In this document: piece by piece, positions 49,001 to 57,700 of the stretch
How positions within the stretch are numbered: the stretch's first letter is position 1
Layout: each line of letters starts with the position of its first letter
DNA from: Pisaster brevispinus
Taxonomy: Eukaryota; Echinodermata; Asteroidea; Forcipulatida; Asteriidae
Reading direction: 5' to 3'
Assembly (NCBI GenBank): GCA_023634235.1
Contig: JAMKCF010000013.1
Location: 1,798,001-1,862,000 of the forward strand
Length of the DNA: 64,000 nucleotides
The notes under the pieces: generated by a model
What the model was told of the DNA's origin: nothing
The model's database searches: none
The model's input: the letters and a program-made list of their open reading frames with translations, nothing else
Position numbers and translations under genes: made by a program

Positions 49001-52000
49001 ATACATCAAAATATTTTCCGACTGAATGATAAAATATTCAGTGAGATGGGAATGGGGCATGAACCATTGACCTTAAGATTGTAGTGGCCTCTCAGTGATC
49101 TCTGCACTATCAAATGAAGCTCTGCATCTGGGTTTCTTGGACTATTCAATGTTCAACCATCTTGTTATCAAAGTATGAATTTCAAAGTGAAGGTGGAAGG
49201 CAAAAATACTTGGCACCAAGCAAAGGGTTTCTTTTGAATTTAGTCTAAGTAAGAGACAATCCAACACAGTTGATAGCATGGATGAAGTAACAACAACATG
49301 TTCTGTATGACTTTGTGTTTATCATGCGATTTGCAGTAACACCATGTAATAATATCTACGTTACGGTTTAGATCTGTTTTTGTAAGAGCTTGTTCGGCTG
49401 TTTATTTACTGCCATGGAGTAGATTGGGAATCGGGAGACCACCGAGTGCAAATAAGAACTTGTCCCGTTGTGTATCTATTGTTGGGAGGTAGATTGGGAA
49501 TTGGGAGACTACCACAATCAAATAAAAACTTATCCTGCTGGTTATCTACTGTCATGGAGTAGATTCAGAAAACTGGGAGACTCCACGCACTTAGCTCTGA
49601 TAAGAACTTTGTGTCTATTATTCAAAGGCAACTTATTTTGTGAAGCTTATTCAATCAAAATGTTATCCAGTGCGGCAATATTTGGGGAGATATTGTTTTT
49701 ACAGGTTAGATCACTGGCACTTCCCTCAACCCGGCATTTTCAATATTATTTACAAACTTGTTTGTCATACTGTCGCTTTAAACCTAGGAACGTACAAAGT
49801 GATAACCCTAAAGCGCAGTCAAGATGAAATGATGGGAAATGACTTGACAAGGGTATCATTAAATTCAATCACGGCAAAACACTAAATTTGAATAGATATT
49901 GGAATTCATTACACGGTGGTTCACGCGACGTGGCAAGAATTGACCATAAATCCATACACTACGCTCAAAAAAGAGAGACTTGTGTCAACACATTTTTTTT
50001 TTCATTTCTCAAACCCACGGCCACTATCTGAGAAATTACTCACTCAGGAAGAATGACATTCCTCCATTCAATTTCAAGATAAGACGTAGATTTGATTAAA
50101 GCTCAGGATGGTTGCTGCGATTCGTAAAAAAAATGTGGTCGTTGTTTTAGGAAAAAAAAGGGAAAAACAATTATCACCACACGGATCTCTTGAAATGAAA
50201 AGTAATTGAAAACAATCCACGGTTAACATTCTTTCAGATTTTCATAATTGCTTTGACAAAAGTATCATTGCTCTGTATAACTTGTCCAGGATTGCTGATG
50301 CTATACTTGGATGTAAATTATGTTTTCCTTGACTGGATAATGTGAGTATATTCAGTTGCACTGGGAACATTTTCTTATACAGTAGATGTTATCGCTATAT
50401 ACAGTCGCCAACTACCCCTGGCACTTCTGGATAATTGCAGGGTAACATTTCAGGAAACCATTGAGGAAGGAAGGCGGATGAAATCTTCACCACACACACA
50501 CTGCTTGGTAAACATCAGAGACCTACTTTTGGGGGAGAGAGTTATAGCTGAAAAAAGGGTATGAAACAAGGATCCAAGTTTGAGAAAGTACAATAAAATG
50601 ATGGAATTTCCACCTTTTGGAAGTTAATGAGCTTCTGGGAACAGTATCCTCAGCACTGGAAAAAGTACTATAGGAGTCCTATATGGATAATTACAGGATG
50701 CTTCAGACACTTTGCAGTGTCATTTCACAAATAACCATCCTCCGCCCGTTTGTCCAAACGTGTCATGGTGGGAAAGGTTGGTGTCTAGTACATGGAGTTC
50801 TCTACGCTGTTTTTTTCCCCAAGAATTTTTAGAGTGTCGGTTGGATGAGTTTCTGTGTTTCTTTCATGTTTATTGTGACAAATATTTTTCGAATGACAAA
50901 CATCTATGTGTGAGTTATATAAAACAAATATAGAATGAATTTCGCTCAGTGAAAATTGGCTTTTCCATTTCAAGAGGCGAAGCCTCGTGGAATTCAAAAC
51001 ATAATCTGCTTCTGCCACATACTAAGAAAACCATTTGTAAACATTTTAGATATTACGAGATACTTTCATCCATTAAAAAAAAAAAATCTTCTTACACAAT
51101 ACAGTTTCATCAGCATTATGCAAAATATTTGTATCCCTCAATGGAAAAAAATGCACGCAAGGATTTCCTTTTTGTTTAAAGCGGGGAATAAAAACGAGAG
51201 ATTTTCGGATTGATTAGGAGAATCGGTCTAAGCCAAGCAACGCCTACTCTACATAATCCAGCCGGAATCTTCCCAGGTTAAAAGGAGACCGATCGTCAAG
51301 TGAGCACGTCCTGTATGGCGAGTTGACCTGGATTACTACCAGGGTAAACATCTCTCTTTTTTCCTGACCTTTAAGTTGAAGACAATCCACCACAGCAGAG
51401 CATTAAGCCATCTAAGGGACTCCATCAACAGTAGGCCAAGCTGAATTTATAAAGCAATGGATCTGTGGACAAGACCCCCCCCCCAATTAGTCGGTTATCA
51501 TGGGAGATGTTGTTTTCACAAGGGCCGAGTTGTACACATGATACAGCAGGGCAATTAGATCATTTTTTCCCCCTCCTTGTTCCTCCTCGGAGTCCATTAG
51601 GAGGAGACGAGAACCAGCACTACAAGAGGACGATCGGCATAAATTATGATCAATTGTGGGGTTTTCGGGCAGGTCTTGTCCAACCTGCTTAGGGTTGATT
51701 TGTAATGCTTATTTGGGTCATCGCTGCAGCAGTGTGATGCAGAGATGAGCATGAATGTGCCAGGTCTGATACACATCATGTCTACAGGTAATAACTACGT
51801 CTCCAATGAGGTGGTTCTGAAATGAATTGATGGTGAGACAGCAAGTCTGTGATCAGCGGCGTTCTCCCATAACAGTAGGTCCCCTGGACAAATACTAGTT
51901 AAAACACGTGAGGACCAGTCAAAATTCACTATATACATAAGTGGTCGGGTTGGCTAGTTCAGTGTTACAAAGCATCCCTCTTTAATGTGGACCAGTGAAA

Positions 52001-54735
52001 AAGCTGGGGGACCAGTGAAATGACAAGCCAACTGGTCCTGCTGGAAAGCACTGGAAATGTTAACGGCAAACCCTGATGAGGTTCACACGTTGATATATTT
52101 ATCACGACAAAACATCATTAAAATAGAAGGATTTGAAGGGGTTTGCATGGCCGAGGCTCAATAAGAATGAGGTTCATTTAAAAAAAAATAAAAATCATGT
52201 ACAGGGGTGAAAGTCATCGCTGACAAAACGCTCTGAAAGTTAATGTTTAAAAATTTTAGCATGATGGCATTTCGTCAAATTGGGTAACCTTATTTGAAGC
52301 GAGTGCTTAGGACATACCCAGTGAGCTATGCCCCCATCACGCTCGTGCACGCAGGCTGTACTGTAGATGTGCAACCATGTAAACAATGCACTATGTACAT
52401 ATGCACCACGCAGAGTCTGTTTACGTCACTGCAAAACCACATTGACCAACAATATTTTACATGCAGATCATGCACGTGTGATTTCCTTTGCATGACTGAT
52501 GTGGTTAAGCAGCCACTCTGGAATAAAGAGCCAGCCTCTTAGTGACCTCTGGGCCTGTATATAGGGCCTTTTCACACGTTATCAAGCTCCGATCTGTGCA
52601 GAAAGCTACAAATTAGTTCCAATCCCTAATGTTTCATAAAATGTCAACATGGTGCAATCCTAGTGTGAGCCAGAGGGGTGTCTGGGTGTCTTTTGGACAC
52701 CCCGTTAAAAAATTTGGACACCCTGTTTTATCTCTCATTTACATATATTGTAATTAAACAACTTGGACACCTAGTTTTTAAATTTCCAGCAAATTTGGAC
52801 ACCCTTTTTACCAAATCCTGGCTAAAACCTTGGGTGCAATTTGTTCAACCCACCTTCTGAGCATGGGTTGACATGAATTGAGCGCTCTACACAGGCCAAC
52901 GCCGGATTGAAATATTGTGGTGTGAAAAGGCCTGCCAAACTGACAAGGGTCGGACTCGTGACCAACACAGAAACTTTTCATTTGGGCAGTGAAAAGACTA
53001 ATAGATTTCAAGGAGCTTCTGGGAACAGCTCAGCAAAGAGAGTAAATTGTTAGAATCCGGAGAAAATATTAGCTCCTTTTTTTAACAGGCAGACTTTAAA
53101 ATTCTCTGAATATAACAAGTCTCCAGTTTCTCATCCCCGGAATTACAATTTTAGTTTTATCTGTAACAAGCACTAACCACTAAGAGAAAAATTTCAGCTA
53201 AAAATGTTATTCTCATCTTTATGTAAATGACAAATTGATATGCCAAACAAAAATATGTTGCCTGTGGGCAAGAGAGTTGGTTACATTACACTGCTCACTC
53301 CAGACAAATTGCAAATTCTGTTACTAAGGCAATTAGTAAAAAATTCCTGCAGATCTACAATTACAGGGTATCGATACCGAGAATTTCCACAGCATCTTAC
53401 CTGTTAAAATTGGACGGTAACCCTGTGAGAGAGGCATAGTTCTTGCGAACGCTCCGCAAACTGGCAAGAATTTGGGCGAAGGGGGTGACGATCACGTCTT
53501 CTGCATTGTGACTGTGGGAAATAAAAACAAGAAACATCACACTTATTCCTCAACTCCTAAGTCGTTCCAACAACTTTTTGTGTGTTTATCTATGAACTGT
53601 ACACATCAAGTAAAGAAGCAAGCCCGTTGATCTAGAGGATGCACAAAGCTCCCTGAACATCCTGGCTGACTATTTACATTACCACAAACAAAGAACTAGG
53701 GTAGTGGGTGTGGGCCAGTGGTCTGGAGGATGAAGACACCCTGAACTTCAAGGGTGTTACATTTCAGGGCGTTTACAGACTCTCTACATCACCATAAATT
53801 AACAAAACTAGAGTAGTTGGTATTGGTCTCCCCTTGGTCTGGAGGATGAACACCCCCTTGAACCTCCTTGGTGTTAAATATCACAGGTTTATCCAGAATC
53901 AACATCAATACAAAAGAAGAACAAGGTAAGTGAGTGGGAATTGCTCCTTGGTCTAGAGGACGAAGTCCATTGAACCTCATGGGTGTTAAATATCAGAGGT
54001 TTATCCAGAATCAACATCAATACAAAAGAAGAACAAGGTAGGTAAGTGTGAATTGCTCCTTGGTCTAGAGGACGAAGTCCATTGAACCTCATGGGTGTTA
54101 CATTTCAGAGGATTTACTCACAGAATGATGCACTGAAGTAGAGCTGCCAACATTTGTATCGAGCAATCAGGGAGATTTTGTCCAACAATCAGGGAGATAT
54201 TTAGAATTATATTCCACATAATAGAGAAAAAGTTTCAATTATCTGGGAGATTTTCAAATTTGTTTATCAGAACACGGGAAAAATATTTGTTCATCAAAAC
54301 ATGGATAGATTGCTTTATTCTTCAGGGAACTTTCTGCAGAATTGGGGGGAAGTTGGCAGCCCTGCTAACACTGGCTAAAGATGTTGGCCTTGGTCTCTCC
54401 AAAGTCTGTACCTCCTTGGTTTTACAATTTAGAGAGGTTTGAGCTCAAAAGGAGGTTCGAACTCACTATTCACTTCCCTTTAGGTAAAAAAATTAAAATC
54501 CAGAAATACTAAGAAACAAAATTCCCGACATGAATCAAACTTTGCTTACCAATCGCTTGTAATGGATGAGTTTCTGGACATTGACTTTGGCGACAGGTCA
54601 AAATCACTGTCGGATCTGTACAAGAAGGATTCTCTCCTCTGCGGGAAGTTGGCGGAGAGGATGAGGCCAGACGACGGGCTGGCAGCATCAATGCCCGGAC
54701 TCCTGCTCGGTGATGCGCCATTCTCAACATCAAAG
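36043..54735 (-). CDS. PDE4: cAMP-specific 3',5'-phosphodiesterase 4, 13 exons (5' end missing)
   Basis: Thirteen exons with AG/GT borders and consistent phase encode 675 full residues plus stop. Order: UCR1 (residues 1-75 approx., with the PKA site RRESF and the [10 protein letters not shown] motif), linker and UCR2 (about 80-200, including [14 protein letters not shown] and GNQVSEY), a Pro/Ser-rich linker, the HD-type catalytic domain (about 270-560) and a hydrophilic C-terminus. Metal and catalytic residues are in place: H338 and H342 ([10 protein letters not shown]), H378 and D379, D496 (HCADLGNP) and the nucleotide-clamp Gln547 (EKSQ). The enzyme hydrolyses cAMP to 5'-AMP in the cytosol; UCR1/UCR2 regulate it and mediate dimerisation in long isoforms. 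Odd points: Arg381 replaces the usual Asp in HDVDHPG, and the linker before the catalytic domain is about 27 residues longer than in human PDE4D. The first recognised exon starts one base inside a codon, so at least one upstream exon is unseen. Confidence 0.95.
36430..37140 (-). other. PDE4 intron
   Basis: Nothing recognised beyond poly-C tracts (about 37,050-37,058 and 37,091-37,100). Confidence 0.7.
37141..37323 (-). CDS. PDE4: PDE4 catalytic exon (HCADL)
   Basis: 61 codons from [18 protein letters not shown] through [20 protein letters not shown] to [13 protein letters not shown] carries the fourth zinc ligand; the last residue is the nucleotide-selecting Gln. Donor GTAGGT. Confidence 0.96.
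37846..37974. mobile_element. Near-perfect palindromic MITE, TTA target duplication
   Basis: The left arm (GGCCGTGTCCGAAACGGCGA, then CTTCGGCTAGAGCTACGGCT) is matched by the right arm in reverse complement with few mismatches over about 55 bp, leaving a loop of only about 18 bases. Flanked by TTA on both sides (37,843-37,845 and 37,975-37,977). It lies in a PDE4 intron. Both transcripts would fold into a long hairpin. Confidence 0.85.
38160..38282 (-). CDS. PDE4: PDE4 catalytic exon (ATDMSKH, ERK docking)
   Basis: 41 codons reading [20 protein letters not shown], then [21 protein letters not shown]. Same length as the human exon. The ESKKV..SGVLLL region corresponds to the kinase-interaction motif used by ERK in mammalian PDE4. 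Confidence 0.96.
38640..38765 (-). mobile_element. tRNA-derived SINE, minus strand
   Basis: Minus-strand head has a canonical A box (TAGACAGCTCAGTTGGTAGA, about 38,733-38,714) and a degenerate B box (CAGTTTCAAGTC, about 38,685-38,674). It continues into TTTCTCTTTGTTCAACCC, a body sequence unlike tRNA. Acceptor stem not formed. Located in a PDE4 intron. Confidence 0.6.
38805..38880 (+). repeat. Dispersed repeat related to 59,815-59,890
   Basis: Shares AAGTTTA.GATAC.ACCT.GGAAGCGGC and CCTAAGGGGA.GC.ACTTTT-type blocks with the sequence at 59,815-59,890, in the same orientation. Family unknown. Confidence 0.5.
38940..39094 (-). CDS. PDE4: PDE4 catalytic exon (NDESVLENH)
   Basis: Reads [20 protein letters not shown] then [14 protein letters not shown], ending RRMVIDM. 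YND.SVLENH is a signature PDE4 segment including a metal-site water-binding Glu. Donor GTGAGT. Confidence 0.95.
39190..39375. repeat. (CAAGT)n microsatellite, pure then degenerate
   Basis: About 17 near-perfect copies of CAAGT at 39,190-39,270 pass into degenerate copies until about 39,375; a further patch is at about 39,674-39,740. It lies in the PDE4 intron between the exons ending at 38,940 and 40,559. It produces open frames on the + strand which I do not regard as genes. Confidence 0.85.
40499..40526. repeat. (AATC)n microsatellite
   Basis: Seven copies of AATC immediately downstream of the HD-motif exon (minus-strand sense), after a run of A. Confidence 0.85.
40559..40658 (-). CDS. PDE4: PDE4 exon, HD metal-site motif
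   Basis: Reads [20 protein letters not shown], then [13 protein letters not shown]. His378 and Asp379 (zinc ligands) are present, but the next motif position is Arg (codon AGG at 40,598-40,596) where PDE4 and nearly all PDE families have Asp or Glu. Acceptor TTTTTTGACAG, donor GTAAGT. Confidence 0.95.
40931..41330. repeat. Intronic minisatellite, ~82-bp unit, five copies
   Basis: Units start AATGCTAGCCTGGAAGGTA at about 40,931, 41,011, 41,094, 41,177 and 41,257, and each contains CTTTGTGGCAGTCTG and CTGTACAAA.AGAAGAA. Unit length varies from 80 to 83 bp. It lies in the PDE4 intron between 40,658 and 43,617. Confidence 0.85.
42670..42830. repeat. Dispersed repeat, inverted relative to 55,430-55,560
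   Basis: Contains AAGGCAAGGTCATTTTCATT and TTTTGCAAAGGGCCCTTTC; the complement of the sequence near 55,480-55,550 matches. Both lie in non-coding DNA of the PDE4 locus. Family unknown. Confidence 0.5.
43617..43781 (-). CDS. PDE4: PDE4 exon, catalytic His and first metal ligand
   Basis: Reads [11 protein letters not shown] through [20 protein letters not shown] to [17 protein letters not shown] holds the general-acid His and the first zinc ligand. 165 bp, phase 0, donor GTGGGT. Confidence 0.95.
44145..44243 (-). CDS. PDE4: PDE4 exon, start of catalytic domain
   Basis: Reads [20 protein letters not shown] and then [13 protein letters not shown], matching the E.E...WG...F....L..NRPLT region of PDE4. 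99 bp, phase 0 at both ends. Confidence 0.95.
44562..44821 (-). CDS. PDE4: PDE4 exon, extended linker LR2
   Basis: 260 bp. Begins DKHTDIDLP, passes through a Pro/Ser/Thr-rich stretch ([13 protein letters not shown], then [17 protein letters not shown]) and ends in the conserved part ([28 protein letters not shown]). The low-complexity part is about 27 residues longer than in human PDE4D. RRSNDS is a possible basophilic-kinase site (inference). Confidence 0.9.
45320..45413 (-). CDS. PDE4: PDE4 exon, UCR2 second half
   Basis: Reads [20 protein letters not shown] followed by [18 protein letters not shown] is conserved in PDE4. Donor GTGAGT; one base carried into the next exon to form Asp of a DK motif. 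Confidence 0.95.
45744..45896 (+). pseudogene. Possible non-LTR retrotransposon ORF end (fragment)
   Basis: The + strand reads [20 protein letters not shown] then [15 protein letters not shown], followed by a run of GTA triplets and a stop. A W..W...IRR segment just before the stop resembles the last residues of some reverse-transcriptase ORFs. Too short for certainty; it could be chance. It lies in a PDE4 intron. Confidence 0.25.
46199..46311 (-). CDS. PDE4: PDE4 exon, UCR2 first half
   Basis: Reads [20 protein letters not shown] then [31 protein letters not shown] is the core UCR2 helix that caps the catalytic pocket. Donor GTAAGT. Confidence 0.95.
47679..47731 (-). CDS. PDE4: PDE4 short exon (linker LR1)
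   Basis: Only 53 bp. Acceptor TTTTTACAG, donor GTAAGT. Reads [17 protein letters not shown], matching the short variable linker between UCR1 and UCR2. It is accepted because it alone restores phase between the exons at 53,401 and 46,311. Confidence 0.85.
49390..49620. repeat. Degenerate tandem repeat, ~78-bp unit
   Basis: Three units, each with TATTTACTG- or TATCTACTG-like, CATGGAGTAGATTGGGAA and TGGGAGAC.AC motifs, at about 49,395, 49,470 and 49,545. A single related unit is at about 62,845-62,935 (CTACTGCCACGGAGTAGAAT). The pattern suggests a dispersed element with internal repeats. Confidence 0.65.
52563..52933. mobile_element. MITE (GGCCTTTTCACAC family) carrying a nested insertion
   Basis: Left end GGGCCTTTTCACACG and right end GTGTGAAAAGGCC are inverted copies. 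Inner right part (GGGTTGACATGAATTGAGCG and CCGGATTGAAAT) resembles the element at 60,289-60,614. The interior is split by the 156-bp repeat at 52,668-52,823. Confidence 0.7.
52668..52823 (+). repeat. Dispersed 152-bp repeat, copy 2 (nested)
   Basis: Matches the complement of 4,617-4,768 end to end, from AGCCAGAGGGGTGTCTGGG to ATCCTGGCT. It sits inside another element, so it is the younger of the two insertions. The interior open frame (60 aa) is not supported. Confidence 0.7.
53401..53511 (-). CDS. PDE4: PDE4 exon, end of UCR1
   Basis: Encodes [20 protein letters not shown] and the following [29 protein letters not shown] is a conserved UCR1 end motif. Enters and leaves in the phases required by its neighbours (1 base in, 2 bases out). 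Confidence 0.95.
53600..54115. repeat. Intronic minisatellite, ~112-120-bp unit
   Basis: About four units. The last two are nearly identical (GGTTTATCCAGAATCAACAT at 53,887 and 53,999, spacing 112); the first two are more diverged but keep GTCTGGAGGATGAA and GGTGTTACATTTCA. It lies in the 1-kb intron between the two UCR1 exons and gives repeated short frames on the minus strand, not genes. Confidence 0.85.
54550..54735 (-). CDS. PDE4: PDE4 exon, UCR1
   Basis: Acceptor CCATGCAG before 54,735; donor GTAAGC after 54,550. Begins with the third base of a codon followed by FDVENG. Carries [10 protein letters not shown], the PKA phosphorylation site [10 protein letters not shown] and [12 protein letters not shown], all hallmarks of UCR1. 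An open frame continues 5' of the acceptor to an ATG at 54,788, but those residues are not like any PDE4 start I know. Confidence 0.95.
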
Positions 54736-57700
54736 CTGCATGGAAATGGAGGAAAAGAGTCAAAACGGATGAGAGACGAGAATGCCATGTTGGGTTCGGT
54801 TTGGGGGAAAACTGAAGAAGTTGGATCTTATACTTGGTATCTTATCATCAACTCTAACGAGTGGGATCGGAATTTCAGTCAGTGAGTGGGATTGACATCT
54901 CACTATTACTGATTGGGAAACTGGAATCTCAGCGATTGGGTTGAGATGGAACATATATATGGGATTGTGACCAGATACGTGTTATTAGTTAGTGGGAATG
55001 ATATGCAATTCTGAAGGAAAACAAATGGCCATCTATTAATTCCGAAAAGGCTGTAATATTTATCGTTAGTTACAAAATCTTCTCGGCATCAAAGTATAAT
55101 TCGAAGCTTTGCACAGTGTAGGAAGTAAGTAGGTTTATGGGCAACAACCGTGCGATCAATATCTCTTCTTGGAGAAGTGCTGGTTCTGAGAGGATATTGT
55201 TGATTCTTAATATTTAGACAGTGTGCTCTGCTCGTCTTCAGGAGAATGGCATTTCTCTTCATCATAACCAATCATCATTTGGCATTAAGCTGTCATGGCA
55301 TCTCGTCGGCTGATTCCAATAAATAACAACGTTAAGTATAATCGGTCCAATGATGAAAAACTGTGAAACAACCCATGGTTCGCCCTGAACTTTTTCAGTG
55401 ACTGTTATTTCAGGCTGCAATTACACGGAGGCCATTGCCCCTGGTCTTGGCCTTAGTGTCCCTTCAAAAGTTTCCCACCGACTTTCATATTTTCCATTGG
55501 AAGAGCCCTTTGCAAAAATGAAAATGGCCTTGCCCTCTCAAAGATGGAATTCAGGCCTGTAATTTTACAGTAGAAATTTACATCTACCTCATAGATGTGC
55601 CCTTTACTAAAGGTCAAACTGCCTGGCCCTTACGATAACAAAGTTTCAGGACCGAGTCACATCCTCTGTTACAAAAGTAGTCAATTAGGCAGGCTATTAT
55701 CAACCAAAATATACCCTGGAAAAAAGAGACAAAATTAAAAGCCTAAGGTTTCATACTGCATGAGTTAATCTTCTTAAGCTCAATCCAAAATGGTCAGGCA
55801 AAAACAACCTTGTACCCACAGTGTACAGCCAATAGTCTCATTACAACAAAATAACCACTGGAAGACTTTAAGCAGCAACCTCGTAACCCGGGGCCTCGAG
55901 CTCATCTAGTCAACTGAAGTGCTTCAGGTAAGATAAGTAATCATCATAATGAAAAAAAAACCCATACAAAATATATATATAAAAAAAACCCTAGAATTAC
56001 GGATTATGGTTTTTGACCTGCCTTGAACGCACTCGAAACAGATTGAAGGACAGAAAAACACACTATACCCGAAACAAGCCTTTTACACAAGTAAAACAAT
56101 TTCCATTAAACCTCGCACAACAGCAACAACAATAGTACACGTACACCACCTGTATGTGTACACTTAAAAGTAAACATGAATTTGCAAACATACTCCTATC
56201 AAACAAGAGACCTATAACTGTTCATATCATCGCTATTTCAGGTTGACATAACACTGGGTTTCACATTTCCATTCCCGATAAACAAACAAGTACAGCGACC
56301 ATTCAGGCCGCCTTGCTCTGACAGCCAATAAATTACGGATTGCGTTAGATCCGCATTGAGATGCCTCCACTGTGACACTACAAAACACTTGCACACAATC
56401 CTCCAGTAACATTTGACTACAAAGAAAACGTAAAATACCCAGATTTTTGCATTCTATCTCGGCTCGGCTGGGTGTACAACTTCAACGTGGTGCCGGAAAC
56501 GTCAGCCATGTTTCATCCTCACAGTTCAAACCTCGATCTACAGGATCTCAACACTGCAACTACCCTCTCCCTCTCCCCCCCCCCCCCTCGTTTGAATACC
56601 ACTTGTTGTACTCAGTTACCATAGCAATGCCCAAAGGTCTATAACTCTGCCTAAATCATCACATCTGCAGACCCCCTGCTTGGGCGTAACAACACTATAA
56701 TAATGTACGATCAAACACAGAGCAGACACATCTGGTCCAAACTGTAGTTTATGATACCTTATTAAACAAATTCTCCTATCACGGTGCAATTGATTCTTGC
56801 CATGAGGAAATATTGACACAGGAAGCCTGTCCATGTTTGTTTTGGGAATTTTTGAGGAAAAAAAAACCAAACAAAACAATAAAAAAAAATTTTGATTTTG
56901 GATTTACAGGGAGAAATTTTGTTTTTTTGGGGGAGAGTACACTGTACATGTGATCTGAATTCCCAGTCTCAACTTTTGAATAAATACACCATACGACCAA
57001 CATGTTTGTCATCAAATTTGAGGGTTAGGCTTGCTTGAAAACAAAGAAAAACAGGCTTAATATACTATTATAGTTGAAGCAATCAAAATAATCAACAGTT
57101 TCCTCAACTTTGACAGCATTTCAGATGGAAAGATTTCTCTGTAGGATTGGCACTGGTAAATTTATCAGTGAGCCTTCAGATTGAGTCTGATCAATTTGGT
57201 TTGTTTTAACTGATCAACACTCTTATACTCTTTAAACATAAAAAGAGACAATGAACTGTCTGTAGTAATGGTATTTTAAAAGTTAAATTATTTTAGAGGA
57301 AGCCTCGAATAATCTTCAGACATTCATCCCAAAACAATTCTGTCCAAATAGACCCAACAAAAATTGGAGTAACATCGCGTTCGATCAATTGCAGGAGTGA
57401 GATTATATGTGGGGGGGGGGGGGAAGGGGGGGGGCTGGGAACACAAAAAAACCCTGAAAATTTTCACTCTTAATGAACTTCTGGAGGTTGACATTGTAAA
57501 CTGCAGAAAAAAACAGAATAACCTCAAAGCCCTAATAAGTGCCGCCTGAGGCAATGTCACCATACAGGTCATTTGAGCACTGTTCTTATAAACAAATACA
57601 TAATTTCTTCGTGACAATTTTATCTGTTTTTATGAAGTCAATAGGAGAACGAGCTCATAAAGTCAAACACCCCACACTCCGAAAAATAAACTCAAATAAT

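Larger units (their letters stand above)
47732..53400 (-). other. Large PDE4 intron between UCR1 and the short linker exon
   Basis: 5.7-kb intron. It holds an A-rich tract (about 48,550-48,570), a degenerate tandem repeat (about 49,390-49,620) and two nested mobile elements (52,563-52,933). I found no extra exon with PDE4 similarity. Short-form PDE4 promoters often lie in this intron in vertebrates, but I see no supporting start exon here. Confidence 0.55.

Noticed and set aside
54546..54788. ATG at 54,788 as the true PDE4 start
   Set aside because: Residues before FDVENG do not resemble known PDE4 N-termini, and a good acceptor (CCATGCAG) lies at the exon border; kept only as an alternative.
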